64,000 nt of DNA from Haloplasma contractile SSD-17B (GTDB lineage: Bacteria > Bacillota_I > Bacilli_A > Haloplasmatales > Haloplasmataceae). The stretch spans positions 62,001 to 126,000 of the forward strand of contig NZ_AFNU02000005.1 of NCBI RefSeq assembly GCF_000215935.2. The letters are read 5' to 3'. Made by a program: the position numbers and the translations under genes. A model generated the notes under the pieces. It was not told the origin of the DNA. It worked only from the letters and a program-made list of their open reading frames with translations, and did no database searches. Numbering within the stretch: position 1 is the first letter of the stretch; each line of letters begins with the position of its first letter. Shown here one piece after another: positions 44,515 to 53,620 of this stretch.

Positions 44515-45270
44515 TTACTCATTAACTTCATGATCAATACCGAGCCTTGTTGCAATTGACTGAATTTGAATGCGGTCATCAAACATTCTGTCGTCGCGGC
44601 TTGGATTGGATCCTTTTTTAACATTCCAATTTCGTTCGCTATTATTTAACCCATTTACAATATCATAAAACGTTCTGTTTTGATTACTGTTGACTAAATA
44701 AAGTCCCGAATCCTTTGTATTTAAAATATCATAAATTGTTTTTGCCGTATCAATTAGATGTGAACAAGAAGGATACCATTTATTACTTGCTTCAATATAT
44801 CCCTTCTCTTTCACCAGGTTTACTAAGAAATCAACCATATTATTAGAACCAGCCTGATCTCCAATTTGCCATCCGATTCTTACGATGTAGGCATCCTTAT
44901 TTACTTCTTTGATCAATCGTTCGCATTTACGCTTATATAATCCATAGTCATCCTCTGCATTCGGTTCACTTTCTACAGTATAAGGCCCTGAACCAGATTC
45001 TGAGAATACAGAAACGGTACTAGTGAATAAAAATGTGATGTTATTTTGAAAACATATTCTCGCTACAAATTCTGTCATTTCCGGAGATCCCATTCCAATG
45101 TGAAGTAGAAAGTCTGGTTTAACTCTAGTAATGAATTCATACATTGCTTGTTCATTATCAGTCGGTACAACTGATCGGTCCCATGGAATAATTTCAACAT
45201 CATGTTTTTCAAAGTAACTTGCTACTACTGGGGCAACAGTACCATTCATCCCCGTTATGATTGCTTTCAT
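44515..45270 (-). CDS. RmlD-like NAD(P)-dependent epimerase/reductase
   Basis: 251 residues from the ATG at 45270 (AAGGAGG nine bases upstream; an earlier ATG overlaps the ribosome site). The N-terminal AIITGMNGTVAP is a Rossmann loop of the RmlD/dTDP-4-dehydrorhamnose-reductase type. FTSTVSVFSESG and YGLYKRKCE (Y-x-x-x-K) are the catalytic site. YIVRIGWQIGD follows as in RmlD. It reduces or epimerises a sugar nucleotide or similar. No other sugar genes nearby, so substrate open. Confidence 0.8.
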   Translation of the reverse strand: MKAIITGMNGTVAPVVASYFEKHDVEIIPWDRSVVPTDNEQAMYEFITRVKPDFLLHIGMGSPEMTEFVARICFQNNITFLFTSTVSVFSESGSGPYTVESEPNAEDDYGLYKRKCERLIKEVNKDAYIVRIGWQIGDQAGSNNMVDFLVNLVKEKGYIEASNKWYPSCSHLIDTAKTIYDILNTKDSGLYLVNSNQNRTFYDIVNGLNNSERNWNVKKGSNPSRDDRMFDDRIQIQSIATRLGIDHEVNE

Positions 45271-45866
45271 ATTTAACATCCTCCTTGCAGATTATACTCA
45301 TATTATATAATAGATTGTCTATTAAATCCAATCAAAAAAGAAGGGATTAAGCTTCTTAGAATTTACTACCTTTCTATAATTTAATTTTACATTTATTACC
45401 TTCGAGCTTTAGTCAGGTTAAGATTTTCATCGTACAGAGCTTATATAAATTGTTTTTGAAGCTAATAAAAACATTCTGTTTTTATGTAAGAAAAGATAGA
45501 ATTCCTACTATAGCCTGTACAAGCATCATATACATTTAAAATAAGGTTGTTTACAGAATGGACCTATACGGTATCGTAAAATAATCAGTCAACTTAAGTT
45601 TGATTACTCAAAATACAATCATTGCAAGGGAACATTATATAGTGCTGTCAGGTTAGATTTATTATCAACTGATCGGTTATTAGAATTTTCAAGGAAATAC
45701 AGTGCTAAACAGTAATCTTATTTATAAGTGCTTCGGTTTATACCGAAGGATTATTACTTTATCTCTGGGCACATGCCCATTTGGCTCTCGTTTTATAAAA
45801 AGATTAACCATTTTCAAAATATAAAATACACTAACTATAGAATTAGAAAGATAGGGAGGATGTAAT
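45271..45866. other. Intergenic stretch with a coding-like remnant
   Basis: A 56-codon plus-strand frame without a start (45545-45715; GPIRYRKIISQLKFDYSKYN, then TDRLLEFSRKYSAKQ) looks coding by composition but I cannot name it. A hairpin CTTCGG-tttata-CCGAAG at 45731-45748 follows it. Both may be the end of a lost gene. Nothing else seen. Confidence 0.35.
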
Positions 45867-47126
45867 ATGTTTTCATTTGATGAGTCAAATATATTAAAAA
45901 TGGATCCGGATTGTCTCGTTAAAGTTAAATTCCTTAATGAAGACACCGTAACATTAATTTTAGATACAATTGACCTAACCAATCACTATTTGACAGGTGA
46001 CACTACATTAGGGGATACGATGCTTATTTACTTTAAAAATATCAAATCGTTGGAACAGTTAAAGTGTAAAAAAAATACAAATGTTGAGATTAATATATCC
46101 GCAGATTTACCTGACTTTTTTAGACATGTTAATCAAAATGGAAAAGCTTTTTATAATGATCTGAAGCAGTCCTTAGGCTTAGAAGATGTAACGACGGAAG
46201 AACTCAATAATATTATGAATTTACTTTTAATTCGTACCAGTCAAAAATTTCAGCAAATAACTAATCAGTTAGATGAAGTAGGAGAAACTATTAAAGATTC
46301 GATTAAGCCGTATGCCAGTACTCTAAAAAAATCTATATTAAATTTTTATAACAACACTATTCAAGATGATTCTACTAATAATGACTTCGTACAATTTTTT
46401 AATTTACAGGATCTTATTAAAAAGCTTTTTAAAGATGAGGATAAAGAATCAATATTTGGTTTTAAATCAAATGAAATGCCTGATGATTTAACCGATGACT
46501 TTACTGACTCCTGTTCTAATCGTGCTCCAAAAGATATGCATAAAGATCACAATGACTATTCAAATCAAAAAGAACCAAACTCTACATTTGATTTAAATCA
46601 AGTATTTAATATGTTATTTTCTACGGATGAAAGTAAGCACAATGAGGAACCTAAAAAAAGATATGAACCAAATGAAGACGATACACCAACAAGTGACACG
46701 AACGAGCAATATTCAGCACTAGCTGATATGTATAATGTATTCATGAATAATAATGAGACCACTCCTTCTAAAGAAGAAGATGAAATGGTTGAAACTTCAT
46801 CTAATTCGGAATCACCAAAAAATGAGACTGATGACCCGGAACAAGAAGACAAGAAATTTAGTAAGCCAAATAAAAAGCATTCTTTTGACCAAAATGAACG
46901 AATTAATTCAATCTTAAAAAAATTTACACAAGTCAATACTACTACCACAGAGTCGACTGATTCAAAAGAACAACAAGATGCTGATTCCCTCGCTACTGAA
47001 TCTAATCATCCTAAGATGTTTGTAAATGATCTTGTTAATTCTGTATTGAAACAATATATTCCTGATGGTCATACTAAACAAGATGAAACAGTTGAACCTA
47101 AAAACAAAAATCAGAATGAAGACTAG
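45867..47126 (+). CDS. Acidic, largely disordered protein with repeated short helices
   Basis: 419 residues. Residues 1-80 form a beta-rich domain (CLVKVKFLNEDTVTLILDTIDL); 80-180 are helical. The rest is low-complexity, rich in Asp, Glu, Asn, Thr and Lys. At least five short amphipathic motifs are spaced along it: NLQDLIKKLF, DLNQVFNMLF, ALADMYNVFM, RINSILKKF and FVNDLVNSVL. They share a core of acidic/Asn, hydrophobic pairs and a final Phe/Leu. No signal peptide or membrane helix. AGGGAGG precedes the ATG. A scaffold with repeated docking motifs is inferred. No known family. Confidence 0.62.
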   Translation: MFSFDESNILKMDPDCLVKVKFLNEDTVTLILDTIDLTNHYLTGDTTLGDTMLIYFKNIKSLEQLKCKKNTNVEINISADLPDFFRHVNQNGKAFYNDLKQSLGLEDVTTEELNNIMNLLLIRTSQKFQQITNQLDEVGETIKDSIKPYASTLKKSILNFYNNTIQDDSTNNDFVQFFNLQDLIKKLFKDEDKESIFGFKSNEMPDDLTDDFTDSCSNRAPKDMHKDHNDYSNQKEPNSTFDLNQVFNMLFSTDESKHNEEPKKRYEPNEDDTPTSDTNEQYSALADMYNVFMNNNETTPSKEEDEMVETSSNSESPKNETDDPEQEDKKFSKPNKKHSFDQNERINSILKKFTQVNTTTTESTDSKEQQDADSLATESNHPKMFVNDLVNSVLKQYIPDGHTKQDETVEPKNKNQNED

Positions 47127-47133
47127 ATAATAA

Positions 47134-47171
47134 AAGACTCACCACAATCTAAAAATAGATTTGGTGAGTCT
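47134..47171 (+). terminator. Terminator after acidic repeat protein
   Basis: AGACTCACC...AATCT / AGATT..GGTGAGTCT with T-rich end (GTTTTATTTT). Confidence 0.8.
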
Positions 47172-47207
47172 GTTTTATTTTTTATTCCATATTTTTTCTT
47201 TTAAGAA

Positions 47208-47669
47208 CTAGTGCATTTCCTTAGTATACGTAAGTACATAGAAATCTACATGACCCTCTGGTTGCACTTTATTTAAAAGATTGAATCCATGACGCTCATA
47301 AAATTTGTGACTCTCTTCTTTTAAGCATGGTGCTTCTAACGTCCACTTTTTCGCCTGGTCATATTCCTGTTCAATAAATTCAATCGCCTTAGATCCTATT
47401 CCCTGATTCTGATAATCTGGATGAATGAAAATAGATGAAATACCGTAATAGTCTCCAATCCATTCAAATAGATTTATACCTCCGACGATCTTCCCGTCAA
47501 CTTCAAATTTATAATACATCCCTGCTTGAATTTTTGAATAATGCCAATCTACTGTATCAACACCTGTAGGTATAGCTCCTTTTTTTGTTACATCACCTGT
47601 GAATGCTTCAATAGCTATCTGTTTCAGCGTTTCAGCATCTTCCTCTTTTGCAATTGTAATGTTAAGCAT
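47208..47669 (-). CDS. GNAT N-acetyltransferase
   Basis: 153 residues from the ATG at 47669; AAAGGA nine bases upstream overlaps two earlier in-frame starts, which are rejected. SSIFIHPDYQNQGIGSKAIEFIEQ is the acetyl-CoA loop (Q-x-x-G-I-G). FYERHGFNLLN closes the fold. Single domain, family length. Substrate unknown. Confidence 0.85.
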   Translation of the reverse strand: MLNITIAKEEDAETLKQIAIEAFTGDVTKKGAIPTGVDTVDWHYSKIQAGMYYKFEVDGKIVGGINLFEWIGDYYGISSIFIHPDYQNQGIGSKAIEFIEQEYDQAKKWTLEAPCLKEESHKFYERHGFNLLNKVQPEGHVDFYVLTYTKEMH

Positions 47670-48037
47670 ATAACTCATCCTTTCAAATTTAAAAACCATC
47701 CTATTTTTAGATAATAAAAAAGTTTACTCTTATTATGCGTAAACTCGTCGATGTTAGTATTAATTTTGATTATTTCAATGTGAGTATAAAAGTAGCCTTT
47801 CTCATATTGTATGCAGGCACTTTTAATTTATTTCTATTATTATACCACAATGTAGGAATGAATTCACTAAGTTAGCAGGTGAAAACGTTTCATTAGTATG
47901 GAAATATGCTCTCATACACTACCATTTGTTTATATTAATCAATTGAAAAAGCCATTTTAAGAATGAAATAAATGGCTTTTAATCAATTTATTTTTTATCA
48001 CTAGTTCCTTATTAAACCTAATAATAAACATTAGACT
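47670..48037. other. Intergenic stretch with SEC-C gene terminator
   Basis: No gene seen. The hairpin AAAAGCCATT / AATGGCTTTTT (47947-47979) serves the minus-strand gene ending at 48038. Confidence 0.5.
47947..47979 (-). terminator. Terminator after SEC-C protein gene
   Basis: Minus strand AAAAGCCATT-14 nt-AATGGCTTTTTC. Confidence 0.78.
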
Positions 48038-48883
48038 TTATAACGATTCACAACATTTCTTATATTTCTTTCCACTTCCGCAAGGGCAAGGATCGTTTCG
48101 ACCAATCTTCTTTTTACGAAGAGGTTCATTAAACTTAAAGGCTTCTTGACCAATAAGTTTCATATGATGATAATGTTCCTTAATAATCGCTATGAAGTTT
48201 TCATCATTTTTTAAACCTTGCATAATTGAATCCACTCGCTCACTAACGATGCTAGATTCTTCTATAACCGTGGTATGATCATTAAAGTTGTATCTTACGA
48301 TAAACACGTCATCATTTTCTTCAGGTTCACCGTTTTTCATTATATATAATAACACTTCATTACACAAACAATTAGGGTCCATACAGTATGCATCAATAAT
48401 ACTGTATACATCACCTGAATGTTTAAATTGATAAGTAGCTTGATAATCCGATGTGTTAAAAACATCTGAATATAAAATACAGGTACCTTCATTCATTGAT
48501 CGCTTAATTTCATAAGATAGTTTTGATCCTAATTGTTTAACGCCATACTTTTTAGCTTCCTCATAATGGTTCATAAAGTATTCCTTATTTCTATTATTAA
48601 AATTTGAAATGTTCATAATCATTAAGTTAGAGTTAAATCTGTGATCATTGACTATTATATTTGTTGCATCCATTGAGTCAAAATTATATCTAAATGTTAA
48701 GAGAGGATTGTCTAAATTAGAATCATCAGCTGGAAGAAAATCTAAACGAACTTCATTACACTTACTTATACAATAGTATTCTTCAACTATGAGTTTGCCA
48801 ACTCCAATTTGCTCAAAAGCTAATTGCTTGTTCCTATCTAGGCTTTTTTCTATGTCTCGAAAATAATTAATCATTTCACTCAT
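48038..48883 (-). CDS. SEC-C motif protein
   Basis: 281 residues. The C-terminal end [18 protein letters not shown] (about 261-278) is the SEC-C zinc motif (C-x-C...C-C), as in SecA, where it binds zinc and SecB or ribosomes. The first 250 residues are unlike SecA and have no recognised domain; two Cys ([18 protein letters not shown]) might bind another metal. AAGGGAG precedes the ATG. A second, smaller SEC-C protein lies at 61876-62304. Role unknown; protein-quality or translocation link is only suggested. Confidence 0.82.
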   Translation of the reverse strand: MSEMINYFRDIEKSLDRNKQLAFEQIGVGKLIVEEYYCISKCNEVRLDFLPADDSNLDNPLLTFRYNFDSMDATNIIVNDHRFNSNLMIMNISNFNNRNKEYFMNHYEEAKKYGVKQLGSKLSYEIKRSMNEGTCILYSDVFNTSDYQATYQFKHSGDVYSIIDAYCMDPNCLCNEVLLYIMKNGEPEENDDVFIVRYNFNDHTTVIEESSIVSERVDSIMQGLKNDENFIAIIKEHYHHMKLIGQEAFKFNEPLRKKKIGRNDPCPCGSGKKYKKCCESL

Positions 48884-49122
48884 CTATTTTACTCCCTTAG
48901 TCATTTTACTAATTCTTCTTAACGTTCCATATTATAATTGAAATAGACATATTCTGTCTTTGCCAATATAACATAATAGCACAAATTTATACGATAGATA
49001 ATTAATAATTACTCGAATTACATCCTGACCATCTTGTAGAACTCAGTTCACATAATTAGTTTTATTAGTGTTCGTTCACTTTTTATAAAACGATTAGTTG
49101 AACGGGTTACATGTAATCTAAA

Positions 49123-49815
49123 TTATCTACTTTTATTAACAATGTTCGTTAGTTCGCTTAAACTATATATTTCATAAGTCGGCTTAATGCCATATGAATT
49201 TTCCTTTTGGTGCGGATTAAACCAACACGTATCAATTCCATAGTTGATACCGCCCTGTATATCAGATGTTAAGCTATCCCCCACTATTAATATCTTCTTT
49301 TTATCTATATTATAAGTACGAAGGGCAATTTCAAAAATCTTAGGGTCTGGCTTTGAAACACCTACCTCTTCTGATACAATTATAGATTCGAAATAGTCCG
49401 CAATTATAGACTTTTTTATCCTATGCTCCTGTACAGACTTAAGACCATTAGTTATAATCATTAGCTTAAAACCATTAGATAAGTTTTCCACAAGTTCAAC
49501 ACTATCTTTAAATAAGTATGATCCCTTTGCCAAATGGTTCATATATGCTTTACCAAATATGCTCGCTTCTATATTATAATTTAATTTCCCTAAAAATCGT
49601 GAGAAACGTTCTACTTTTAACTGATTCTGAGTAATGCGACCATCTTCTAATTCCTTCCAAATCGCCGTATTAATCTCCTTATATATGTTCAAATGTTCCG
49701 CTTCGTTATAATCAACGTTAAACTCAAGCATGGTATCCCTAAGCGCAACTCGCTCAGTCTTTTTAAAATCAAATAATGTTTCATCTGCATCAAATATTAT
49801 TATATCGTACTTCAT
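49123..49815 (-). CDS. HAD hydrolase, YjjG/YfnB type
   Basis: 230 residues. Motif I DADETLFDF (D9 nucleophile, D11), motif II ITNG (about 129), motif III/IV KPDPKIF and VGDSLTSDI. The YjjG/YfnB subfamily has the C1-cap AERVALRDTM and dephosphorylates pyrimidine nucleotides (non-canonical UMP/dUMP/TMP). AGAGGTGGG precedes the ATG. Single gene. Confidence 0.86.
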   Translation of the reverse strand: MKYDIIIFDADETLFDFKKTERVALRDTMLEFNVDYNEAEHLNIYKEINTAIWKELEDGRITQNQLKVERFSRFLGKLNYNIEASIFGKAYMNHLAKGSYLFKDSVELVENLSNGFKLMIITNGLKSVQEHRIKKSIIADYFESIIVSEEVGVSKPDPKIFEIALRTYNIDKKKILIVGDSLTSDIQGGINYGIDTCWFNPHQKENSYGIKPTYEIYSLSELTNIVNKSR

Positions 49816-49961
49816 CTTAATCCCACCTCTATTTTTATAATTAGATTATAACATTGTCACATTCTGTATAAAAGCAAAAATATAATAATGTGTCTTCTAA
49901 AACACATATTTAAGTAACTCTTACTTAGATCATTACATTTAACTACAAATACTTTTGCATT

Positions 49962-50009
49962 AAAATACGCCATTACTATTTTTTCTTTATAGTAGTGGCG
50001 TATTTTAAT
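49962..50009 (-). terminator. Terminator with CATTACTA core
   Basis: AATACGCCAtTACTA / TAGTAgTGGCGTATT, minus strand followed by TTTAATG. It lies 14 bases after a lipobox-like remnant, not after an intact gene. Confidence 0.65.
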
Positions 50010-50022
50010 AACTTTTTATAAC

Positions 50023-50200
50023 TTAGTCTTGAATATCTTCTAGAATAACTTTTTGCATAACGTTATTTTTATCCTTATTAAAATTTGAACAACCAGTTAA
50101 ATTGTTTGAAAAGTTAAAAATAGAGACCCTACAAACAATAAACTTTCAAAACTAACCGCAAATAGTTAACCATACTCCCGCTTCCCTTCAAATAAAAACA
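50023..50200 (-). pseudogene. Possible lipoprotein remnant
   Basis: One minus-strand frame runs LLFVGSIFNFSNNLTGCSNF and on to VILEDIQD and stops at 50023, right before the terminator at 49962-50009. LTGC looks like a lipobox. No intact start: an ATG with GGGAG near 50175 is in a different frame (MVNYLRLVLK), so at least one shift is needed. A decayed small lipoprotein is plausible but weak. The rest of 49816-50327 is empty. Confidence 0.35.
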
Positions 50201-50327
50201 TATAGGCTATATAGCAAATCTCTCTTTAAAATTTAATAAAAACTTTATATGAAAACCGTCGTTATAGCCTTTAAATCATAAACCTACGTAGACACTTTGT
50301 TTCATCAATCTCATATCTATATATCTA

Positions 50328-50951
50328 TTACTTCCAATAGTCATCCAAAGCCTCTGGGTACTTATAATTCTTCCTTCTTATCTTAATTATTGCAATCACT
50401 AAAATAATTATTATACTAAATCCAATTGCATATGACCCTATATGCCCAACCATTACCCAAATTAAAGAATTTTCGTTTATACCACCATATGATTGATTGT
50501 CATAACTACTACTTACATATCCACTCAACTCTTCTAACGAAACCAATTCATGATGTCCATTATCTAATGTAACATGATTAACCATTCCACCCTCTATAAG
50601 CTTTATACTGCCAGCATAGACTTCCACTTCCGTGTCACCTTCATTTAATTCTCCCATAATTAGTACTTCTTTACCGACATAATTAGCCAGATCAATTGTA
50701 CACATCCCATGTTCCTTGGAATAAATCGAGAGGTATTGATTAACAGAATTTTTACTATAATTATCTTTTACTTTTAATATTACTCTTTGATTAGATAGTT
50801 TTGAATCAATTGTACCATAAACGAGTATTCGATGATCATGATTTAAATACTGATCAACATCAAGAGATGGAATAAGACATGCATTTGCAGTTTTAGTAGA
50901 AAAGACTAGTAACAAACTAATTATAATTGAAAAAAACAATACTTTTTTCAT
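50328..50951 (-). CDS. Exported, C-terminally anchored protein
   Basis: 207 residues. A signal peptide (KKVLFFSIIISLLLVFSTKTANA) ends before CLIPS, and a C-terminal helix (about 172-193, IGFSIIIILVIAII) and basic tail anchor it. The central part (GTIDSKLSNQRVILKVKDNY...VYAGSIKLIEGG) looks like an OB-fold, and a mature start with Ala-Cys would fit an NTR/TIMP-like domain, which is low-confidence. It lies 170 bases after the sigma/anti-sigma pair and could be its target. No family certain. Confidence 0.6.
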   Translation of the reverse strand: MKKVLFFSIIISLLLVFSTKTANACLIPSLDVDQYLNHDHRILVYGTIDSKLSNQRVILKVKDNYSKNSVNQYLSIYSKEHGMCTIDLANYVGKEVLIMGELNEGDTEVEVYAGSIKLIEGGMVNHVTLDNGHHELVSLEELSGYVSSSYDNQSYGGINENSLIWVMVGHIGSYAIGFSIIIILVIAIIKIRRKNYKYPEALDDYWK

Positions 50952-51122
50952 TTTAAATCACCCCTATATATATATATCTATAAAATTCTACAGATTTATT
51001 ATACTAAAGCCCACATTACAAAGATATGGAACAACTACGAGGTTCCTTTTTGCAAACGAACAATTAGTTTATTTTTAAGTGTTAAGCATCGCTACAATAC
51101 CTAATTAGTTGTTCAATGTCAT

Positions 51123-51404
51123 CTATGTGATCCAATCCATTTTTGTAGTCGATGTTTGAGTCTTATCTGATATTCTAGATTCATAACGATTCTCTGTTTC
51201 AAAAGTACGTATCCCTTTCGATGCATTTGATACAATTGATGTAAATATAAAATAAATAGCAACTGAAATAATTAGGAAAGTCAGGGTTGAAAATAGGATT
51301 GTTTTTACGTTAAATCGACTCCTTTGGTCCTGCTTCATTTCATATATACGCTCCATTATTTTATCAGCTTCATGATCTAATATTTTTTTATCGAAGTCAC
51401 TCAT
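51123..51404 (-). CDS. Small single-helix membrane protein, putative anti-sigma factor
   Basis: 93 residues. A cytoplasmic N-terminal helix (KKILDHEADKIMERIYEMKQ) is followed by one membrane helix (about 35-56) and a polar outside tail. The ATG overlaps the sigma factor stop (ATGA), as is typical for sigma/anti-sigma pairs. The zinc HxxxCxxC motif of ZAS anti-sigmas is absent, and the protein is short, so either a non-zinc type or another regulator. Context is the main support. Confidence 0.62.
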   Translation of the reverse strand: MSDFDKKILDHEADKIMERIYEMKQDQRSRFNVKTILFSTLTFLIISVAIYFIFTSIVSNASKGIRTFETENRYESRISDKTQTSTTKMDWIT

Positions 51405-51937
51405 ACACTTTCCTCCAGTTCTAATTGTATTTTTTTGATTGATCCTTTCAAAATTGAGTAGATTGTTTTAGTCGGAATTCCACATGATTCTGAAATTTCA
51501 TTTACTTCCAGTCCCCCAAAATAATATAATTGCATAACGACTTGATGTTTCTTCTTAAACTTGTTTCTCATTATAGATTGAATTTTATCAATTGTTTCTT
51601 CATTTACTAAATCTCCTAATATGTCCTTATACACAGGGATTTCATCTTCGAGTTCGTCTGTTATTAATTCATTTTTGTATGCTTTTGATCTAAAAAAATC
51701 ATAGCAATAATTAGAGGCAATTGTATAAATCCATGTCTTAAATGATGCCTTCGTTTCATCATATTTTTTGAGGTTATCATATATTTTAATAAAGATTTCC
51801 TGAGTAATATCTAAGCTGTCATCATAATTGATGATTTGTTTCTTAACGAAGTAAAAAATTTGTTCATAATATTCTGATACAACTTCCCGGTATAATTCTG
51901 TATTACCCTCTAATATCTTCTTAATTACATCAACCAA
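51401..51937 (-). CDS. ECF sigma factor
   Basis: 178 residues from a TTG with AAGGAGGG ahead. Region 2 spans about 14-80 (SLDITQEIFIKIYDNLKKYD then FKTWIYTIASNYCYDFFRS) and region 4 about 118-172 (HQVVMQLYYFGGLEVNEISESCGIPTKTIYSILK). No region 3, so extracytoplasmic-function type. It directs RNA polymerase to stress promoters. A GAAAC...CGTATA pair just upstream (about 51951-51975 on minus, 14-base spacer) resembles a SigW-type promoter but with short spacing; autoregulation is possible. Confidence 0.9.
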   Translation of the reverse strand: MVDVIKKILEGNTELYREVVSEYYEQIFYFVKKQIINYDDSLDITQEIFIKIYDNLKKYDETKASFKTWIYTIASNYCYDFFRSKAYKNELITDELEDEIPVYKDILGDLVNEETIDKIQSIMRNKFKKKHQVVMQLYYFGGLEVNEISESCGIPTKTIYSILKGSIKKIQLELEESV

Positions 51938-52251
51938 ACTATCCCTCCTTACCTATGTATACGAAATGTAAGATTGTGTTTCTTAAAAAATACTATAATA
52001 TATTAATTTTTTTGTTATAAAAATTTTTAAATCGAATGTTTATTAATATTATACCACTAATTAATTATGTTCCATAATATGGATAATTTTGATTCTACTG
52101 CTACTATAAACATATAACAGCCATTACTAACCAATTTTTATGGTAGTAATGGCTGTCATAATATTTTAATTAAAAGTAATTAACTTTTTATTATTTTGTA
52201 CTAACCATTTATTTAATATTTGAAGCCCAATACAAGTAAAAGAAATCACCC
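51938..52251. other. Intergenic stretch with CATTACTA terminator
   Basis: No gene seen. The hairpin at 52117-52156 probably ends the minus-strand hydrolase transcript. Confidence 0.45.
52117..52156 (-). terminator. Terminator with CATTACTA core
   Basis: ACAGCCATTACTA / TAGTAATGGCTGT, 13-bp perfect stem; weak T-run on minus. About 95 bases after the hydrolase stop. Confidence 0.6.
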
Positions 52252-53307
52252 TTAATCTCTACTAGACTCAAAAGGTAGATCTAATACTGTATTAATTGCT
52301 TTTATCCATATATGATCGACACGAATACCTTTCACATTACATAAAACAGTAATTACAATTCCTTTCTCTGGAATAAAACCAAAAATCGAGGATACTCCTG
52401 GCTGACCACCTCCATGGTCTACTAAAGTTAACCCGTTATAGTCAGGAGTTATTACAAAGGCATTACCATAGTATGAGTTGTCAGCTATTTTAATATGTTT
52501 ATCCCACATTTTTTTAAGGTTTTCATAACTTATTAAACGTTCACCATTTAAGTAACCCTTATTTACGAATAAATTACCATACTTTAATAGATCAGTTACT
52601 GTTGAGCGTATACCTCCACCAACTTCATAATTTCCTAGCTTTAGCCATGACGTTTGAACTAATTCTTTTTGTTCAGGAGAAAGATTATATAGTGTCGATA
52701 CATTATCAAGTTTATCAATTTCTTCTAAACTCATAGTAGAACGGTACATCTTTAATTTGTTAAGTAAAACATCTGTTATATGCCGGCGATATAACTTACC
52801 TGTTAGTTTTTCAATAATAGCTCCTAATAATAAAAAGGTGTCATTACAATAGTTAAATTTTTCTCCTGGTTTACCAATAATGTCATTAGACTGAGATTTA
52901 ATATAGTCAAGATGTTCGCTAAACTTATTAAGATCTTCATTTCTCTCTAGTGGGCTAAGTCCTGTTGTATGAGTCAGTAAATGATGAACTTTAATTTCAC
53001 TCATATTATCTATTCCCTTAATTTCAAATTCAGGCAGATAATTAATAACCGGGTCTTTTACGAATAATAACCCCTCTTCTTCTAACATTAGTATTGCCAG
53101 TGCAGTAAATGATTTTGTAATTGAAGCAATACCACAAATTGTATCAGGTGTCATGGGTTCATTCGCCTCTACGTTCTTATAGCCAAATCCTGTTTTATAA
53201 ACTGTTTTTCCGTTAATAGAAACTCCTACCGCTACTCCTGGTATGTTTTCAATCTTCATTTTATCATTTAAATAGGTTTCAAATCTCTCCCAATTCAAAT
53301 CTCTCAT
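52252..53307 (-). CDS. Serine beta-lactamase-like hydrolase
   Basis: 351 residues from the ATG at 53307 (AAAGGGA ahead); the frame is open 27 codons earlier but without a ribosome site. SITKSFTALAI holds the S-x-x-K nucleophile, FNYCNDTFLLLG the Y-x-N, and VDHGGGQPG the third motif (HGG for KTG). The family covers class C beta-lactamases, esterases and D-aminopeptidases. No signal peptide, so a cytoplasmic esterase or peptidase is more likely than drug resistance. Confidence 0.88.
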   Translation of the reverse strand: MRDLNWERFETYLNDKMKIENIPGVAVGVSINGKTVYKTGFGYKNVEANEPMTPDTICGIASITKSFTALAILMLEEEGLLFVKDPVINYLPEFEIKGIDNMSEIKVHHLLTHTTGLSPLERNEDLNKFSEHLDYIKSQSNDIIGKPGEKFNYCNDTFLLLGAIIEKLTGKLYRRHITDVLLNKLKMYRSTMSLEEIDKLDNVSTLYNLSPEQKELVQTSWLKLGNYEVGGGIRSTVTDLLKYGNLFVNKGYLNGERLISYENLKKMWDKHIKIADNSYYGNAFVITPDYNGLTLVDHGGGQPGVSSIFGFIPEKGIVITVLCNVKGIRVDHIWIKAINTVLDLPFESSRD

Positions 53308-53446
53308 TCCCTTTCTTTTTATGTTACAATGAATACTTATACTCGTTATCCATATTATACCATATCTATTGCGTAAATAAATGTTCACTTAGCTTTTAGT
53401 CTGTTTGTAATTAATCATTAATACCATCACTTAATAAAATTAATAT

Positions 53447-53483
53447 AAAAAATGTGGTACCAGTCTGGTACCACATTTTTTTA
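53447..53483. terminator. Strong bidirectional terminator
   Basis: AAAAATGTGGTACC-agtct-GGTACCACATTTTTT, perfect 14-bp stem. It lies 17 bases after the fumarase-tail fragment. Confidence 0.9.
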
Positions 53484-53499
53484 AAGATTAATAGAGTCG

Positions 53500-53544
53500 T
53501 TATTCAAACGGATGCACAAACTCATCATCGAGGTCCAAATCTGA
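53500..53544 (-). pseudogene. Fragment of a second fumarase gene (C-terminal tail)
   Basis: About 14 codons, SDLDLDDEFVHPFE and stop, match the end of FumC in this window ([12 protein letters not shown]) in protein and DNA (ATTCAAACGGATGCAC shared). A TAA precedes the fragment. A terminator follows directly. It is the last piece of a deleted fumarase copy or of a local duplication. Confidence 0.6.
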
Positions 53545-53620
53545 TTAACAATAACTTCTCTGATTTTTATTATGCATTTTTGACTGAAACCATACTATTA
53601 CTTAGTAATCTGCTTCACTC

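Noticed and set aside
45722-45982. Minus-strand frame of 86 codons
   Set aside because: No ribosome site and covers the start of the acidic repeat protein on the other strand.
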